Positions 39,232-49,107 of a stretch of 54,419 bases of DNA are shown here, piece after piece. The stretch comes from an uncultured beta proteobacterium. GTDB lineage: Bacteria; Pseudomonadota; Gammaproteobacteria; Burkholderiales; Rhodocyclaceae. The position numbers and the translations under genes are program-made. The stretch is taken from positions 1 through 54,419 of the forward strand of contig CAIVZW010000611.1 of NCBI GenBank assembly GCA_903910495.1, in the 5' to 3' direction. The stretch's first letter is position 1. Each line of letters opens with the position of its first letter. A model generated the notes under the pieces. It was not told the DNA's origin and did not search any database. It saw nothing but the letters and a program-made list of their open reading frames with translations.

Positions 39232-39894
39232 CTATTTTCCGGCCTTGCCTTCGGGCACCAGTGGCGCGGGGTGGAACACCCCCTGCTCGGCACCGCCCTT
39301 GCTTGCACCGATCGCCTGTTCAACGACCGGCAACTGGTGCGCAATGCCCTTGTGGCAGTCGATACAGGTCTGCCCTTCGTTCAGGCCGGTCTGATGCATG
39401 CGCGCCGAACGGCGGTTCTGCTTGCTATAGTCGAAACTGTCGAAGTCATGGCAATTGCGGCACTCGCGCGAGTCGGTTCTTTTCATGCGCGCCCATTCAT
39501 TCATGGCCAGTTCCAGGCGTTTGGCATTGAACTTCTCCGGCGTATCGATCGAACCAAGCACCTTGTGCAGCAACTCGTTGGATGCCTGAATCTTGCGGAT
39601 GATCTTGTACGACCACTCCTTCGGCACGTGACAGTCCGGACAGGTGGCGCGCACTCCGGAACGGTTGGAGGCGTGTATGGTGTTGCGGTATTCCTGATAG
39701 ACGTTGTTCTTCATTTCGTGGCAGGAAATGCAGAACTCCTCGCGGTTGGTCAGTTCCATCGCGGTATTGAACCCGCCCCAGGCGATAATACCGCCGATGA
39801 ACAGCAGTGCTGCAAACCCCCACCCGGCCAAGCGAGTCCGCGCCACAAACTGAGCCAAGATCCGACTTGCCAGACTCTTCTTGTCGTTATCCAT
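39232..39894 (-). CDS. napC: Tetrahaem c-type cytochrome NapC
   Basis: This 220-residue NapC/NirT-family protein is a quinol dehydrogenase that carries electrons from the quinone pool to NapB/NapA. One N-terminal membrane anchor (about 22-44) precedes the four haem motifs CISCH, CPDCH, CRNCH and CIDCH. The family start of the domain (TNREEFCISCHEMK) is clear. It is the last gene of napFDAGHBC, 24 bases after napB. Confidence 0.96.
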   Translation of the reverse strand: MDNDKKSLASRILAQFVARTRLAGWGFAALLFIGGIIAWGGFNTAMELTNREEFCISCHEMKNNVYQEYRNTIHASNRSGVRATCPDCHVPKEWSYKIIRKIQASNELLHKVLGSIDTPEKFNAKRLELAMNEWARMKRTDSRECRNCHDFDSFDYSKQNRRSARMHQTGLNEGQTCIDCHKGIAHQLPVVEQAIGASKGGAEQGVFHPAPLVPEGKAGK

Positions 39895-39918
39895 TGCCTT
39901 GCTCCTGTCCCTGATCGA

Positions 39919-40386
39919 TCAACGTATGCCGGTGCCCGGCTTGAAGGTATTTCCGACCAGCGGACTCGCGTCGCTTTGCGACACGTGGCACTGGCTGCAG
40001 AAGTAGCGCTGCGGCGACACGCTGCTCATCTCGATGCCGTCACGGCCCTTGAAGTGCGTGATCGAGATCTTCGTCGCCTTGGTTTCGGCAGCCCGGCTCC
40101 AGGCATGGCAATCGAGACACTTGTTGAAATTCATGGTGATGGCATAGCCTTCGATGCTGTGCGGAATCAGTGGCGGCTGTTGCACAAAGTCGCGCGGCAA
40201 GGGCGGCATGTCGCGGCCGTAACGGGTGCCCTCGCTTTCCGGATCGGCTGCCGTCACCTCGACGCCGCGCAGGGTTTTCAACTTGACCGCCGGCTCAGGC
40301 GGTGCGGCCAGTACCGATTGCATCAGGCACAGGGACAACACGGCGGCCCATAAACGTGCGGACAGGAAGGTTGGCTTGTTCATCAC
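39919..40386 (-). CDS. napB: Periplasmic nitrate reductase dihaem subunit NapB
   Basis: This 155-residue protein has a Sec signal peptide (about 1-27, ending SVLA). It has two haem motifs, CLDCH (about residue 93) and CSQCH (about 133), and the NapB segments PPLIPHSIEGYAITMNFNKC and YFCSQCHVSQSDASPLVGN. It passes electrons from NapC to NapA in the periplasm. Its start overlaps the napH stop (four bases). Confidence 0.96.
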   Translation of the reverse strand: MMNKPTFLSARLWAAVLSLCLMQSVLAAPPEPAVKLKTLRGVEVTAADPESEGTRYGRDMPPLPRDFVQQPPLIPHSIEGYAITMNFNKCLDCHAWSRAAETKATKISITHFKGRDGIEMSSVSPQRYFCSQCHVSQSDASPLVGNTFKPGTGIR

Positions 40387-41255
40387 TCGCTCCTTTGGTC
40401 AAATCGATGAGTCATCTTGAAAACCTCGAGGTCGCATACATCAATGCAGCGACCGCAGGCGGTACAGTTGGCGGAAAGGATCACGGGGCTGTGTTGTCCG
40501 GCCTGCTTGAGTGCCGGGCGAATGACCTGGGGTTCGGGGCAGACGCTGAAGCAGTCCAGGCAGTCGTTGCAGGCGCTGCGCCTGGCCGCTGAAACGCGCA
40601 GCAGTGCGCTGCGTCCGAGCAGGCTGTAAAACGCACCCACCGGACACAAATGACCACACCAGCCGCGACCGGCGACCAGCAGATCGTAAATAAAGACACC
40701 GGCAACCACCCAGAGTGCGCCAGCCATGCCGAAAAGCAGTCCGCGATGGATGAGGGAAACGGGATTAACCCATTCCCACGCCAGGCTTCCAGTGTAAGCA
40801 GTGAGCACAAAAATACCGCCCAGCAGCCAGTAGCGGGTATGCGCATCCGGCACCCGTCCGGTCTTGATGCCAAGACGGCGTCGTGTCCACGCGGCCGCAT
40901 CGGTCACCATGTTCACCGGGCACACCCAACTGCAGAAAACCCGCCCGCCAAGCAGCAGATAGAAGACTAAAACAATGGCCGCGCCGGTCAGTGCCGTGCT
41001 GTAGGGCAGATGACCGGTGGCCAGCGTCTGCAGAACCAGCAGCGGATCGGTGAGCGGCAGCACGTCAAAGAACAGCGATGAGGACAGATTGCCCTTGGCG
41101 ATCCACACACCGAACCACGGACCGGTAAAAAACACAAAAAGAATCAGCAACTGGCTGAAACGGCGCAGGAACAGCCAGCGCTGGCGCTGCCACAGGCTAC
41201 GCGTTGCAGCAAGTACAGGCGGGGAGACCGGAATGAGTGGGCTGGACACGGTCAC
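40383..41255 (-). CDS. napH: Ferredoxin-type membrane quinol dehydrogenase component NapH
   Basis: This 290-residue protein has four to five membrane helices. Between them are the NapH-type CxxxCP motifs ([17 protein letters not shown] and [17 protein letters not shown]). The C-terminal ferredoxin motifs are [14 protein letters not shown] and [16 protein letters not shown]. With NapG it forms an alternative route from quinol to NapC/NapB. Start and stop overlap both neighbours. Confidence 0.95.
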   Translation of the reverse strand: MTVSSPLIPVSPPVLAATRSLWQRQRWLFLRRFSQLLILFVFFTGPWFGVWIAKGNLSSSLFFDVLPLTDPLLVLQTLATGHLPYSTALTGAAIVLVFYLLLGGRVFCSWVCPVNMVTDAAAWTRRRLGIKTGRVPDAHTRYWLLGGIFVLTAYTGSLAWEWVNPVSLIHRGLLFGMAGALWVVAGVFIYDLLVAGRGWCGHLCPVGAFYSLLGRSALLRVSAARRSACNDCLDCFSVCPEPQVIRPALKQAGQHSPVILSANCTACGRCIDVCDLEVFKMTHRFDQRSE

Positions 41256-42154
41256 GGCCTCCAGCGCGAATTGAGGGCTGCCGCCGCTTTGGCGGGAGCC
41301 TGCGGGACGGCGGGCGCTACCGGGGCAGGCGCCACCGGCACCGTCACGCTGCCGGTCGCCGTGCGCCCGGCCGTAGAACCTTCAAAGCCACGCACCGGCA
41401 ATTCCACCTGTTCGCCGATCAGCGAACCGCCGTGCCGGGACTTTTCTTCCCAGCCCTTGCGATAGTGCGACGGCAGTGCGCCCTGAGCCAGCGGGCGCGG
41501 CAGGACGCGGATCGCCGCCTCGGGCAGGACGCAGGATTTTTCGCACTTGCCGCAACCGGTGCAGGCTTCGGAATGCACCGTCGGCAGCAGCATGGCGTGG
41601 CGGTCGGAGCGCGGGTTGTGCTGGGTCTCCAGGGTGATCGCCTGGTCGATCAGCGGGCATACCCGGTAACAGACGTCGCAGCGCAGGCCGAGAAAATTCA
41701 GGCAGGTTTCGTGATCGACGAGCGCCGCCAGCCCCATGCGCGAAGTGCTGATGTCGGTGAGCTGACGATCGAGTGCGCCGGTCGGACAGGCTTTGACGCA
41801 GGGGATGTCCTCGCACATCTCGCAGGGAATGTTGCGCGCAGTGAAATACGGCGTTCCCGTCGCCACCGGAGCGCCGAGATCGGAGAGTTTGAGCGTATCG
41901 TAGGGGCAGTCGCGCACGCACAGTCCGCAACGCACGCAGGTGGCGAGAAAGTCCGCCTCGGCCAGCGCACCGGGCGGGCGCAGAGCCAGCGCCGGCAGTG
42001 CCGAAGCGCTGCGCGCATAGAGACCCGCGCCCAGCGCCAGCAGGCAGCCGCCGCCAGCGGCCGCAGCGATACTGTTGACGAATTTGCGCCGCGCCAGTGA
42101 CGCCGGCACGGCGGCGGTTGTGGTTTTCTCTGCGTTATTCCTGCCCTGACCCAC
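41252..42154 (-). CDS. napG: Ferredoxin-type protein NapG
   Basis: This 300-residue protein has a Tat-type signal ([24 protein letters not shown], so exported folded). It has four 4Fe-4S motifs: [36 protein letters not shown] and [14 protein letters not shown]. An Ala/Pro-rich tail (about 260-300) is longer than usual. It works with NapH. The gap to napA (173 bases) holds a repeat. Confidence 0.94.
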   Translation of the reverse strand: MGQGRNNAEKTTTAAVPASLARRKFVNSIAAAAGGGCLLALGAGLYARSASALPALALRPPGALAEADFLATCVRCGLCVRDCPYDTLKLSDLGAPVATGTPYFTARNIPCEMCEDIPCVKACPTGALDRQLTDISTSRMGLAALVDHETCLNFLGLRCDVCYRVCPLIDQAITLETQHNPRSDRHAMLLPTVHSEACTGCGKCEKSCVLPEAAIRVLPRPLAQGALPSHYRKGWEEKSRHGGSLIGEQVELPVRGFEGSTAGRTATGSVTVPVAPAPVAPAVPQAPAKAAAALNSRWRP

Positions 42155-42194
42155 GTTACTTGCTCAATCACGCTCTGAATGTTGGAAAAAACGT

Positions 42195-42311
42195 CGTCCC
42201 GGCGAAGGTGACCGAAGGAAATGCAGAGCCCGGGACCCAGGAGGTGCTCCAAAAGCCTGGATTCCGGCACCCCAAGGGCACTTCCTGCGGGGCGCCTTCG
42301 CCGGAATGACG
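42195..42311. repeat. Compound interspersed palindromic repeat inside the nap operon (napG/napA gap)
   Basis: The sequence starts GTCCCGGCGAAGG and ends CCTTCGCCGGAATGACG, like the common 'GTCCCGGCGAAGGCCGGGACCC ... CCGGAATGACG' repeat of proteobacteria, but interrupted by additional pieces. One piece is a word (42209-42230) that also occurs at 39166-39187. It lies within a transcribed operon and could form a hairpin between napA and napG. Confidence 0.65.
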
Positions 42312-42327
42312 AGACTGAAACTCACGC

Positions 42328-44874
42328 TCACGCCCGCACAACCTTCACCGCGCATTTCTTGAAGTCGGTTTCCTTCGAGATCGGGCAGGTGGCATCGAGC
42401 GTCAGCTTGTTCACCAGCCTCGATTCATCGAAGAAGGGGACAAAGATCAGCCCCACCGGCGGCTTGTTGCGGCCCTTGGTTTCAAGGTGCGCGGTCATCT
42501 CGCCGCGACGCGAGCTGACCTTGACCACCATGCCGCGCTGCAGACCGCGCTTCTTGGCGTCGTCCGGATGCATGAAGACCTGGGCTTCCGGAACGGCCTT
42601 GTGCAGTTCGGGCACACGCCGGGTCATCGAGCCGGTGTGCCAGTGTTCGAGCACGCGACCGGTGCACAGCCACATGTCGAACTCCTTGTCCGGCATCTCG
42701 GGCGGATCCTGATAGGGCAGCGCGAAAATAACCGCCTTGCCGTCCTTGTGTCCGTAGAACTTCACGCCCTCGCCGGCCTTCACGTACGGGTCGTAGCCCT
42801 CGCGGAAGCGCCACAGGGTTTCCTTGCCATCGACCACCGGCCAGCGCAGGCCGCGCGCCTTGTGATAGACATCGAAGTCGGCCAGATCGTGACCGTGGCC
42901 GCGACCGAACTGGGCATATTCCTCAAACAGCCCTTTTTGCACGTAATAGCCGAACGCTTCCGACTCGTCGTTGCTGTAGTTCTTGATGGCGTGGTCGTTG
43001 GTCTTGATGAGATCGCTCTTCGGGAACTTGTTCACCACCTTGTTGGCGAACAGGATGTCGTAAAGGGTCTTGCCCTTGAGCTCGGGCTTCTTGGCGATCA
43101 GTTCCGACGGCCACACTTCCTCGACCTTGAAGCGCTTGGAGAACTCCATGTACTGCCAGAGGTCGGAGCGGGACTCGCCCGGCGCCTTGACCTGCTGGCG
43201 CCAGAACTGGGTGCGCCGCTCGGCGTTGCCGAAAGCGCCTTCCTTTTCGGTCCACATGGCGCAGGGCAGGATCAGGTCGGCGGCCAGAGCGGAAACAGTC
43301 GGATACACATCCGAGACGACGACGAAAGCCGCCGGGTTGCGCCAGCCCGGATAGACTTCCTGATTGATGTTCGGCCCGGCCTGCATGTTGTTGGTCGTGC
43401 TCGTCCAGTAGCACTTGAGCTTGCCGTCCTTCAGCGCACGGCTCTGGGCCACGGCGTGCAGGCCGATCTTGTCGGGGATGGTGCCTTCCGGCAGCTGCCA
43501 GATTTCCTCGGCAAATTTGCGATGCGCCGGATTGGTTACCACCATGTCGGCCGGCAGGCGATGGGCAAAGGTCCCCACTTCGCGCGCGGTACCGCAGGCC
43601 GAGGGCTGGCCGGTGAGCGAGAACGGGCCGTTGCCCGGCTCGGAAATCTTGCCGACCAGCAGGTGCACGTTGTAGATCATGTTATTCACCCAGGTGCCGC
43701 GGGTGTGCTGGTTGAAGCCCATGGTCCAGAAACTGACCACTTTTTTCTTCGGATCGGCGTACAGCTCGGCCAGCTTCTTCAGCTTGTCCTGCGGCACGCC
43801 GGTGAGCTTGGAGACTTTTTCCACCGTGTATTCCGAGACGAACTTCTTGAATTCTTCGAAAGTGCTCGGACGCGAGTCGTTGGGGTTGTTCTTGGGCTTG
43901 CCGTCGGCTCCGGGGTAACCGTTGAACTTGGCGTCCTTTTCCAGCGCATGCACGGGGCGCAGGCCGAAACCGATGTCGGTCTCGCCCATCTTGAAGTTCA
44001 CGTTGCGCTTGACGAACTCCTGATTGACCCGGTTCGTCTGGATGATGTAGTTGCAGATAAAGTTGAGAATCGCCAGATCGGTCTGCGGCACAAAGATTAT
44101 GCCGTTGTCGGCCAGTTCGAAGCTGCGGTGCTCGAAGGTCGATAACACATGCACCTGCACGTCGGTCTTGGTCAGACGCCGGTCGGTGATGCGCGTCCAC
44201 AGGATCGGATGCATCTCGGCCATGTTCGAACCCCACAGCACGAAGGCGTCGGACTGCTCGATGTCATCGTAACAGCCCATCGGCTCGTCGATGCCGAAGG
44301 TGCGCATGAAGCCGGTCACCGCCGAGGCCATGCAGTGGCGAGCATTGGGGTCGAGATTATTGGAGCGGAAACCGGCCTTGAACAGCTTCGCCGCAGCGTA
44401 GCCTTCCCAGATCGTCCACTGGCCGGAACCGAACATGGCCACCCCGGCCGGACCGTCGGATTTCAAGGCCGCCTTCCATTTCTCGGCCATGATGTCGAAG
44501 GCCTTGTCCCAGCTGATCGCGGTGAATTCGCCTTCCTTGTCATACTTGCCGTCCTTCATGCGCAGCATGGGGCGGGTCAGCCGGTCCTCGCCGTACATGA
44601 TCTTCGACAGGAAATAGCCCTTGATGCAGTTGAGTCCGCGGTTCACCTGCGAATCCGGATCGCCCTGGGTGGCTACCACGCGACCGTTCTGCATGCCGAC
44701 CAGCACCGAACAGCCGGTACCGCAGAAACGGCAGGCGGCCTTGTCCCAGCGCACCGTAGCGTCCTTGCTAGCGGCGGCTGTCGGGGCAGCAAGGACCGGC
44801 AGGGCAATTCCGGCACTGGCCGCCGCCGCCGCAATGGCCTGGGTTTTGATGAAGTCGCGTCGATTGATGGTCAT
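42328..44874 (-). CDS. napA: Periplasmic nitrate reductase catalytic subunit
   Basis: NapA reduces nitrate to nitrite in the periplasm. I start at the ATG ending at 44874 ([20 protein letters not shown]), giving 848 residues with a Tat signal (NRRDFIKTQ). The 4Fe-4S ligands are in [13 protein letters not shown] and [11 protein letters not shown]. The molybdenum ligand Cys is in [18 protein letters not shown] (about residue 182). Molybdopterin contacts include [13 protein letters not shown]. The length is about 20 above E. coli NapA, partly from an insertion rich in Pro/Asn/Lys ([18 protein letters not shown]). It overlaps napD by four bases. Confidence 0.97.
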   Translation of the reverse strand: MTINRRDFIKTQAIAAAAASAGIALPVLAAPTAAASKDATVRWDKAACRFCGTGCSVLVGMQNGRVVATQGDPDSQVNRGLNCIKGYFLSKIMYGEDRLTRPMLRMKDGKYDKEGEFTAISWDKAFDIMAEKWKAALKSDGPAGVAMFGSGQWTIWEGYAAAKLFKAGFRSNNLDPNARHCMASAVTGFMRTFGIDEPMGCYDDIEQSDAFVLWGSNMAEMHPILWTRITDRRLTKTDVQVHVLSTFEHRSFELADNGIIFVPQTDLAILNFICNYIIQTNRVNQEFVKRNVNFKMGETDIGFGLRPVHALEKDAKFNGYPGADGKPKNNPNDSRPSTFEEFKKFVSEYTVEKVSKLTGVPQDKLKKLAELYADPKKKVVSFWTMGFNQHTRGTWVNNMIYNVHLLVGKISEPGNGPFSLTGQPSACGTAREVGTFAHRLPADMVVTNPAHRKFAEEIWQLPEGTIPDKIGLHAVAQSRALKDGKLKCYWTSTTNNMQAGPNINQEVYPGWRNPAAFVVVSDVYPTVSALAADLILPCAMWTEKEGAFGNAERRTQFWRQQVKAPGESRSDLWQYMEFSKRFKVEEVWPSELIAKKPELKGKTLYDILFANKVVNKFPKSDLIKTNDHAIKNYSNDESEAFGYYVQKGLFEEYAQFGRGHGHDLADFDVYHKARGLRWPVVDGKETLWRFREGYDPYVKAGEGVKFYGHKDGKAVIFALPYQDPPEMPDKEFDMWLCTGRVLEHWHTGSMTRRVPELHKAVPEAQVFMHPDDAKKRGLQRGMVVKVSSRRGEMTAHLETKGRNKPPVGLIFVPFFDESRLVNKLTLDATCPISKETDFKKCAVKVVRA

Positions 44875-45155
44875 GATTGAGCCTCCTCGCAAGGGGTATT
44901 TTTGACGGGCGGTTGATTCGAAAGATGGGCGTCGCTGTGTTCATAGGCCAAAGTAGCGGCCAATACCTGAGGCACCCGGTGAATGGCGATCAGGGTATCG
45001 GACAGGGCCACCCCGGGCGCATCCTCGACGGTGGCAACGAGCCGGCCATCATCCGACATGTAATGGCACTCCACGCCGGGCATGGCCGTAAGGGCGGCTT
45101 CGGTCGCCAGGCGGGTTTCGGGATGGATACGCAGCACCAGGCTGACAATGTTCAT
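44871..45155 (-). CDS. napD: NapD chaperone of NapA
   Basis: The protein has 94 residues from the ATG ending at 45155 ([20 protein letters not shown]). It has the small NapD ferredoxin-like fold with [21 protein letters not shown], and binds the Tat signal of NapA during cofactor insertion in the cytosol. It overlaps napF and napA, as in a tightly coupled operon. The longer frame to 45269 lies inside napF. Confidence 0.93.
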   Translation of the reverse strand: MNIVSLVLRIHPETRLATEAALTAMPGVECHYMSDDGRLVATVEDAPGVALSDTLIAIHRVPQVLAATLAYEHSDAHLSNQPPVKNTPCEEAQS

Positions 45156-45682
45156 GAACACTCCGCGATCAGGGGTGAGACGGAAGCAAGGGCGGACGGC
45201 AGATTCAGTGCAATCCGCTCGATCGCCATCACCGGACAGGGGGAAATACACGCGCCGCAACCCGTGCATACGGCGTTATCGACTTCGGGCAAGGCCACGC
45301 CACCGAGGCGCGGCCGGAAACGGACGGCCCCTGCGGCGCAGGCTTCGCCGCAGACGCGGCACTCAACGCCCTGCTCGGGCAGACAAGACCCGCCAATCCG
45401 GATGCCGAACGACCAGGGCGCACTGTCTCCGGCACGGGCAAGGGCTCCGGTCGTGCAGGTTTGCGCGCAATCGCCGCAAAAAGTACATGCCGCCACCGTA
45501 AAACGGGCGACCGGGAAACCCCCGTCACCGCGCACCAGCAACCCGGTCGGGCAGGCCTTCACACACTCGTCGCAGCGGCTGCAGCGATCGGTGAACTGCG
45601 CCTCAGGCAGGCTCCAGGGCGGCCGGAAAGGCGCAGGCCCCGGATGACGACGAGCGAAAAAACGACGGCGGGAAAGGTCCAT
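45152..45682 (-). CDS. napF: Ferredoxin-type protein NapF
   Basis: This 176-residue cytosolic iron-sulphur protein starts MDLSRRRFFARRHPGPAPFR. It has 4Fe-4S motifs [25 protein letters not shown] and CTGCGACISPCPVMAIE, plus an atypical CRVCGEAC. It interacts with NapA and may help mature its cluster. It is the first gene of the nap operon. Upstream, 45740-45753 contains a weak FNR-like site. Confidence 0.93.
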   Translation of the reverse strand: MDLSRRRFFARRHPGPAPFRPPWSLPEAQFTDRCSRCDECVKACPTGLLVRGDGGFPVARFTVAACTFCGDCAQTCTTGALARAGDSAPWSFGIRIGGSCLPEQGVECRVCGEACAAGAVRFRPRLGGVALPEVDNAVCTGCGACISPCPVMAIERIALNLPSALASVSPLIAECS

Positions 45683-45739
45683 AACTCACAGAAAGCATCA
45701 AGATTTCATTCAATGTATCAATAAAAATAGATTGGAAAT

Positions 45740-45753
45740 TTGATCTGCGCTAA
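45740..45753 (-). promoter_or_regulatory. Weak FNR-type site upstream of napF
   Basis: On the minus strand TTAGCGCAGATCAA has one perfect FNR half-site (ATCAA) and one poor one. A TACATT lies at the spacing expected of a class II FNR promoter. This is suggestive only; anaerobic control of nap would fit. Confidence 0.3.
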
Positions 45754-46063
45754 GTTTTCTGGAGTCTATGCCCTGATTTCATCGCCAGAAGCCAAGTAGG
45801 GCGTGAAACGCGAAGCGTTGCGCCCGAAGGCAACGGGGCCTTGGGCTCAAGTACTCTTGGGGTGCGCGCCGTTCAGCTTTCGTTTATCGACTGTTCAGCC
45901 ATTTTTCCGCTGTGGATCGGGCTTCAACTACGTAGTTTCCGCAGTTTTTTGCACAAACTACGGATGCACAAGCGATACATTCTCTGGGACTATATGTTCA
46001 AGGCAGAGCGAGGAAGGACGACCACCCGCTTTGTGCCGCATAAACGCATGAGGAAATTTCCGG
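45754..46063. other. Intergenic region between napF and the HPt gene
   Basis: About 300 bases without a gene. It contains an imperfect inverted repeat (about 45798-45824, GGGCG...AACGC GAA GCGTT...GCCC), and an 8-bp stem CGTAGTTT/AAACTACG (45931-45938, 45955-45962). The small open frames across it have no resemblance to known proteins. No clear promoter for the HPt gene was fixed. Confidence 0.5.
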
Positions 46064-46477
46064 ATGTGCACCGATCACGGCAAGACACTAAGCAGCCAGT
46101 CGAACGATCCCGGGTCATCGGCCTGCAGCTTCGCCATACCTAATGTCAATACCCGGGAAGCGCTCGCCCGCTTTGCCGGAGACGAGGAGCGGTATCGGCA
46201 CTGGCTGAGCGAATTCATCTTCTTTGGCCCGGCAGCCACCCAGCAGATCCGCCAGGCGCTCGCCAATGATTCACGGGAGGAGGCCACAAAACTGGCGCAC
46301 GCGCTCAAGGGGCGCACCGGAATGCTGGGCATGGCTGAACTGTTCTCCATTTCCCGGACACTGGAAATGGCCCTGCGCAATAATGAACCGACCCTTCTCT
46401 GGCTTGAAGAGCTTGAGCGCACGGTCGCAGAGATGCGTCGGGACATTGCAGGAAAACTGGAAAAATCCGCGTCCTGA
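46064..46477 (+). CDS. Histidine phosphotransfer (HPt) protein
   Basis: This 137-residue protein starts with an ATG at 46064 and has GAGGA nine bases upstream. The HPt helix bundle spans about 30-130, with the phospho-His in LAHALKGRTGMLGM (about residue 80) and a preceding Gly/Glu pattern (FAGDEERYRHWLSEFI). HPt proteins pass phosphate between the receiver of a hybrid kinase and a final regulator. Here a hybrid kinase lies at the end of the same cluster, and a response regulator follows directly. Confidence 0.88.
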   Translation: MCTDHGKTLSSQSNDPGSSACSFAIPNVNTREALARFAGDEERYRHWLSEFIFFGPAATQQIRQALANDSREEATKLAHALKGRTGMLGMAELFSISRTLEMALRNNEPTLLWLEELERTVAEMRRDIAGKLEKSAS

Positions 46478-46544
46478 AATCCAGGGCTTTACACGACAAG
46501 CATCTCACGCACAGTGCCGTGATCCAAGTCCCGGGGGAGAGCAA

Positions 46545-47672
46545 ATGAGTCAAGCCTTCAAGGTATTTGCCGTCGATGATGACCCCGTTGTGCTGGACAT
46601 CATTCGCGCCATTCTCGAACCCGACGGCCAGATCCAGACCTTTGCCAGCAGCGAAGAGTGCCAGGAGAGACTGACTACGGAAAAACCCGACCTCTTCCTG
46701 CTCGATGTCAGCCTGCCCGGCATCGACGGTTTCAGGTTCTGCCGCCAGATCAAGGATGATTCCGTCCTGCGCCACACGCCGGTCATTTTCGTCTCCGGCC
46801 ATGACTCGATCGAGGAGCGGATAAAGGGCTACGACGCAGGCGGCGAGGACTACATCGTCAAGCCTTTCGAGCCCGAAGAACTGCTGCGCAAATTCATGGT
46901 GGCAAAAACCAGGGTACTCAATCAGCGCACGCTGGCAGTGCAGATCGAAGAAGCCGAACTGCTTTCCTCGCTGGTCATGGCCAGCATGGATGAAACCGGC
47001 ATTCTGCTGCAGTTCATGAGCAAGCTGATCGCCATGGAAAGCAGCGAGGAAATCGCCAACGGGCTGCTTGAACTGATGCAGCGCTACCGGCTTGCCGGCG
47101 TGGTGCAGACGCGCATCGGCGGCCATACCCAAACACTCAGCGCGACCGGAAAGAATATGCCACTCGAGGTTTCGGTCATCGAGCACGTACGCAAACAGGG
47201 ACGCATCTTCGAATTCCGCCGGCGCAGCGTACATAACTTCGAACGCATCACGCTAATGGTCAACGATCTGCCGCTTGAAGACCCGGATTTCTGTGGCCGC
47301 TTGCGTGACCATCTTTCCGTCGCCGCACAAGGGGCTGACTCCCGGCTGCAGGCGCTGCAAACGGAAGAAGCGAGCCGACGCACCCAGCAAGGCATCCTGT
47401 CAGCGCTTGAAAGCGTGGCAAACACCATCATGGAACTGCGCGAAACACATCAGGACAATACCGCAGCCAGTTCAAAACTCATCAACGAACTGCAGGGAAC
47501 CTTGCTCGACTCCTTCTACCGGCTCGGCCTGACCGATAGCCAGGAACAATTCCTGCAGAACATGGTCGGCGATTTCATGACCCGGATGGCTGAGTTGATC
47601 AATCGCAGCGGTGAAACGCAGGAGACGCTGCAGCGTCTGAACAGCAAGCTGTCCGAGTTGCACAGCAACTGA
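46545..47672 (+). CDS. Response regulator with a receiver and long coiled C-terminal domain, no DNA-binding domain
   Basis: The protein has 375 residues from the ATG at 46545, with GGGGGAGAG before it. The receiver (1-120) has the acidic pair in VDDDPVVLDI, the acceptor Asp in LFLLDVSLPGIDGF and the Lys in YIVKPFEPEELL. Residues about 140-290 (EEAELLSSLVMASMDETGILLQFM, then a mixed alpha/beta region) look like a helix plus a GAF-like fold I cannot name. A coiled coil follows (about 300-375). There is no HTH, GGDEF or phosphatase motif, so output is likely by protein contact. Confidence 0.85.
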   Translation: MSQAFKVFAVDDDPVVLDIIRAILEPDGQIQTFASSEECQERLTTEKPDLFLLDVSLPGIDGFRFCRQIKDDSVLRHTPVIFVSGHDSIEERIKGYDAGGEDYIVKPFEPEELLRKFMVAKTRVLNQRTLAVQIEEAELLSSLVMASMDETGILLQFMSKLIAMESSEEIANGLLELMQRYRLAGVVQTRIGGHTQTLSATGKNMPLEVSVIEHVRKQGRIFEFRRRSVHNFERITLMVNDLPLEDPDFCGRLRDHLSVAAQGADSRLQALQTEEASRRTQQGILSALESVANTIMELRETHQDNTAASSKLINELQGTLLDSFYRLGLTDSQEQFLQNMVGDFMTRMAELINRSGETQETLQRLNSKLSELHSN

Positions 47673-47689
47673 TTGCAGCCGCCTTCAAC

Positions 47690-48298
47690 ATGGAGACCAG
47701 CACGTTGGACTACGCCAGCCTTCCGGCAAAAGAGATCGAACGCCTCGCCCGCAATGTCCAGCCGGGGGCGTGGATCGTCGACACCGAAAAACCCCTATCC
47801 ACCCTGCTCGGCTCCTGCGTTGCCGTCTGTCTTTTCGACCCGCAGCTGAGAATCGGCGGGATCAACCATTTCATGCTACCCGACATGGGGCGCAGCAAGC
47901 ATGGCGACGTTGACTCGCTGCTCTCCGGCAACTTCGCCATGGAGGCCCTGCTCAATGACCTGCTCAACAAGGGCGCCAAGAAAGTTCGCCTGCAAGCCAA
48001 AGCCTTCGGTGGCGGAACCATCATCGATACCGACGGGGGTTCACTAAGCATCGGCATGCGCAACGCCAATTTCGCCAAGGAATGGCTGACCCGTGAAGGG
48101 GTTCCACTGCTCTCCTCCGACTTTCTCGGACCCTGGTCGCGCAAGATCATTTTCCTGCCGTTCAACGGCGAAGCCTTCTGCAAGCGCCTGGTGACCAACA
48201 TGGCCAATGCTGAGGTAATTGCCCGTGAAGAGCGCGCCTACGCCGAAACCCTGCTCCAGAAACCGAAGTCCATCGACAAGAAAATCGAGCTATTCTAA
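47690..48298 (+). CDS. cheD: Chemoreceptor glutamine deamidase CheD, first copy
   Basis: This 202-residue protein has the CheD fold, with the catalytic Cys in [13 protein letters not shown] (about residue 44) and His in INHFMLPD (about 61), both present. GGGTIIDTDGGSLSIGMRNANF is also typical. CheD deamidates glutamines in receptors and can bind CheC/CheY. The stop overlaps the start of cheR (TAATG). It shares little sequence with the second CheD outside the catalytic core. Confidence 0.9.
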   Translation: METSTLDYASLPAKEIERLARNVQPGAWIVDTEKPLSTLLGSCVAVCLFDPQLRIGGINHFMLPDMGRSKHGDVDSLLSGNFAMEALLNDLLNKGAKKVRLQAKAFGGGTIIDTDGGSLSIGMRNANFAKEWLTREGVPLLSSDFLGPWSRKIIFLPFNGEAFCKRLVTNMANAEVIAREERAYAETLLQKPKSIDKKIELF

Positions 48299-49107
48299 TG
48301 ACTGATATTCAGATCACCGATCAGGAATTTGCGCTCTTCCAACGCCTGATCTACAAGATTGCCGGCATCAGCCTCTCCGATGCCAAAAAGATCCTGCTCG
48401 TCGGCCGCCTGACGCGCCGCCTTAGAGTCTACGAACTCGGCAGCTTCACCCAGTACTACCGGATGCTGGCCAATGACGAAAACCCGGAAGAACTGCAGAC
48501 CATGGTCGACCTGCTGACCACTAATGAGACCTACTTCTTCCGCGAGCCCAAGCACTTCGAATTCCTGCGTGATGAAATCATTGCCAAGCGCCACAGCGCG
48601 GGCACCTTTCGCGTCTGGAGCGCCGCCAGTTCAAGCGGCGAGGAAGCCTATTCGATTGCCATGACGCTTGCCGAAGCCCTCCCCACCACGCCGTGGGAAA
48701 TCGTCGGCTCGGACATCAGCACCCAGGTGCTGGCCAGAGCCTCCGCCGGGCACTATTCGCTGGCGCGCACCGAAGGCATCCCGACAGGATACATGCACAA
48801 GTATTGTCTCAAGGGAGTGAGGGCTCATGCCGGAACCTTTCTCATCGCCCCGGAGCTGCGCAAGAAAACCAGTTTCTACCAGGTCAACCTGACGCATCCG
48901 GTGCAGGCCGACATCGGTGATTTCGAAGTCATTTTCCTGCGCAACGTGATGATCTACTTTGACCCGGAAACCAAGACCAAAGTCGTGCACAACCTGCTGC
49001 CCCGGCTCAAACCGGGTGGCCATCTGATCATCGGCCATTCCGAAACGCTCAATGGCCTCACCGATCGTGTGGTCAGCATCCGTCCGACGATCTACCGCAA
49101 ACCATGA
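48298..49107 (+). CDS. cheR: Chemotaxis protein methyltransferase CheR
   Basis: This 269-residue SAM-dependent enzyme methylates receptor glutamates. The N-terminal helical domain (1-75) is followed by the catalytic domain with TNETYFFREPKHFEFL, the SAM loop WSAASSSGEEAYSIAMTLAE (glycines partly replaced), IVGSDISTQVLARA and FLRNVMIYFDPETK. It ends LLPRLKPGGHLIIGHSETL. It overlaps cheD1 and cheD2. Confidence 0.93.
   Translation: MTDIQITDQEFALFQRLIYKIAGISLSDAKKILLVGRLTRRLRVYELGSFTQYYRMLANDENPEELQTMVDLLTTNETYFFREPKHFEFLRDEIIAKRHSAGTFRVWSAASSSGEEAYSIAMTLAEALPTTPWEIVGSDISTQVLARASAGHYSLARTEGIPTGYMHKYCLKGVRAHAGTFLIAPELRKKTSFYQVNLTHPVQADIGDFEVIFLRNVMIYFDPETKTKVVHNLLPRLKPGGHLIIGHSETLNGLTDRVVSIRPTIYRKP

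Noticed and set aside
42487..44145. 552-codon open frame opposite napA
   Set aside because: Fully antisense to napA, with no recognisable motif; codon-bias shadow.
45797..45960. Possible small gene or RNA between napF and the HPt gene
   Set aside because: The inverted repeats there are short and lack a promoter/terminator arrangement; open frames give no resemblance.
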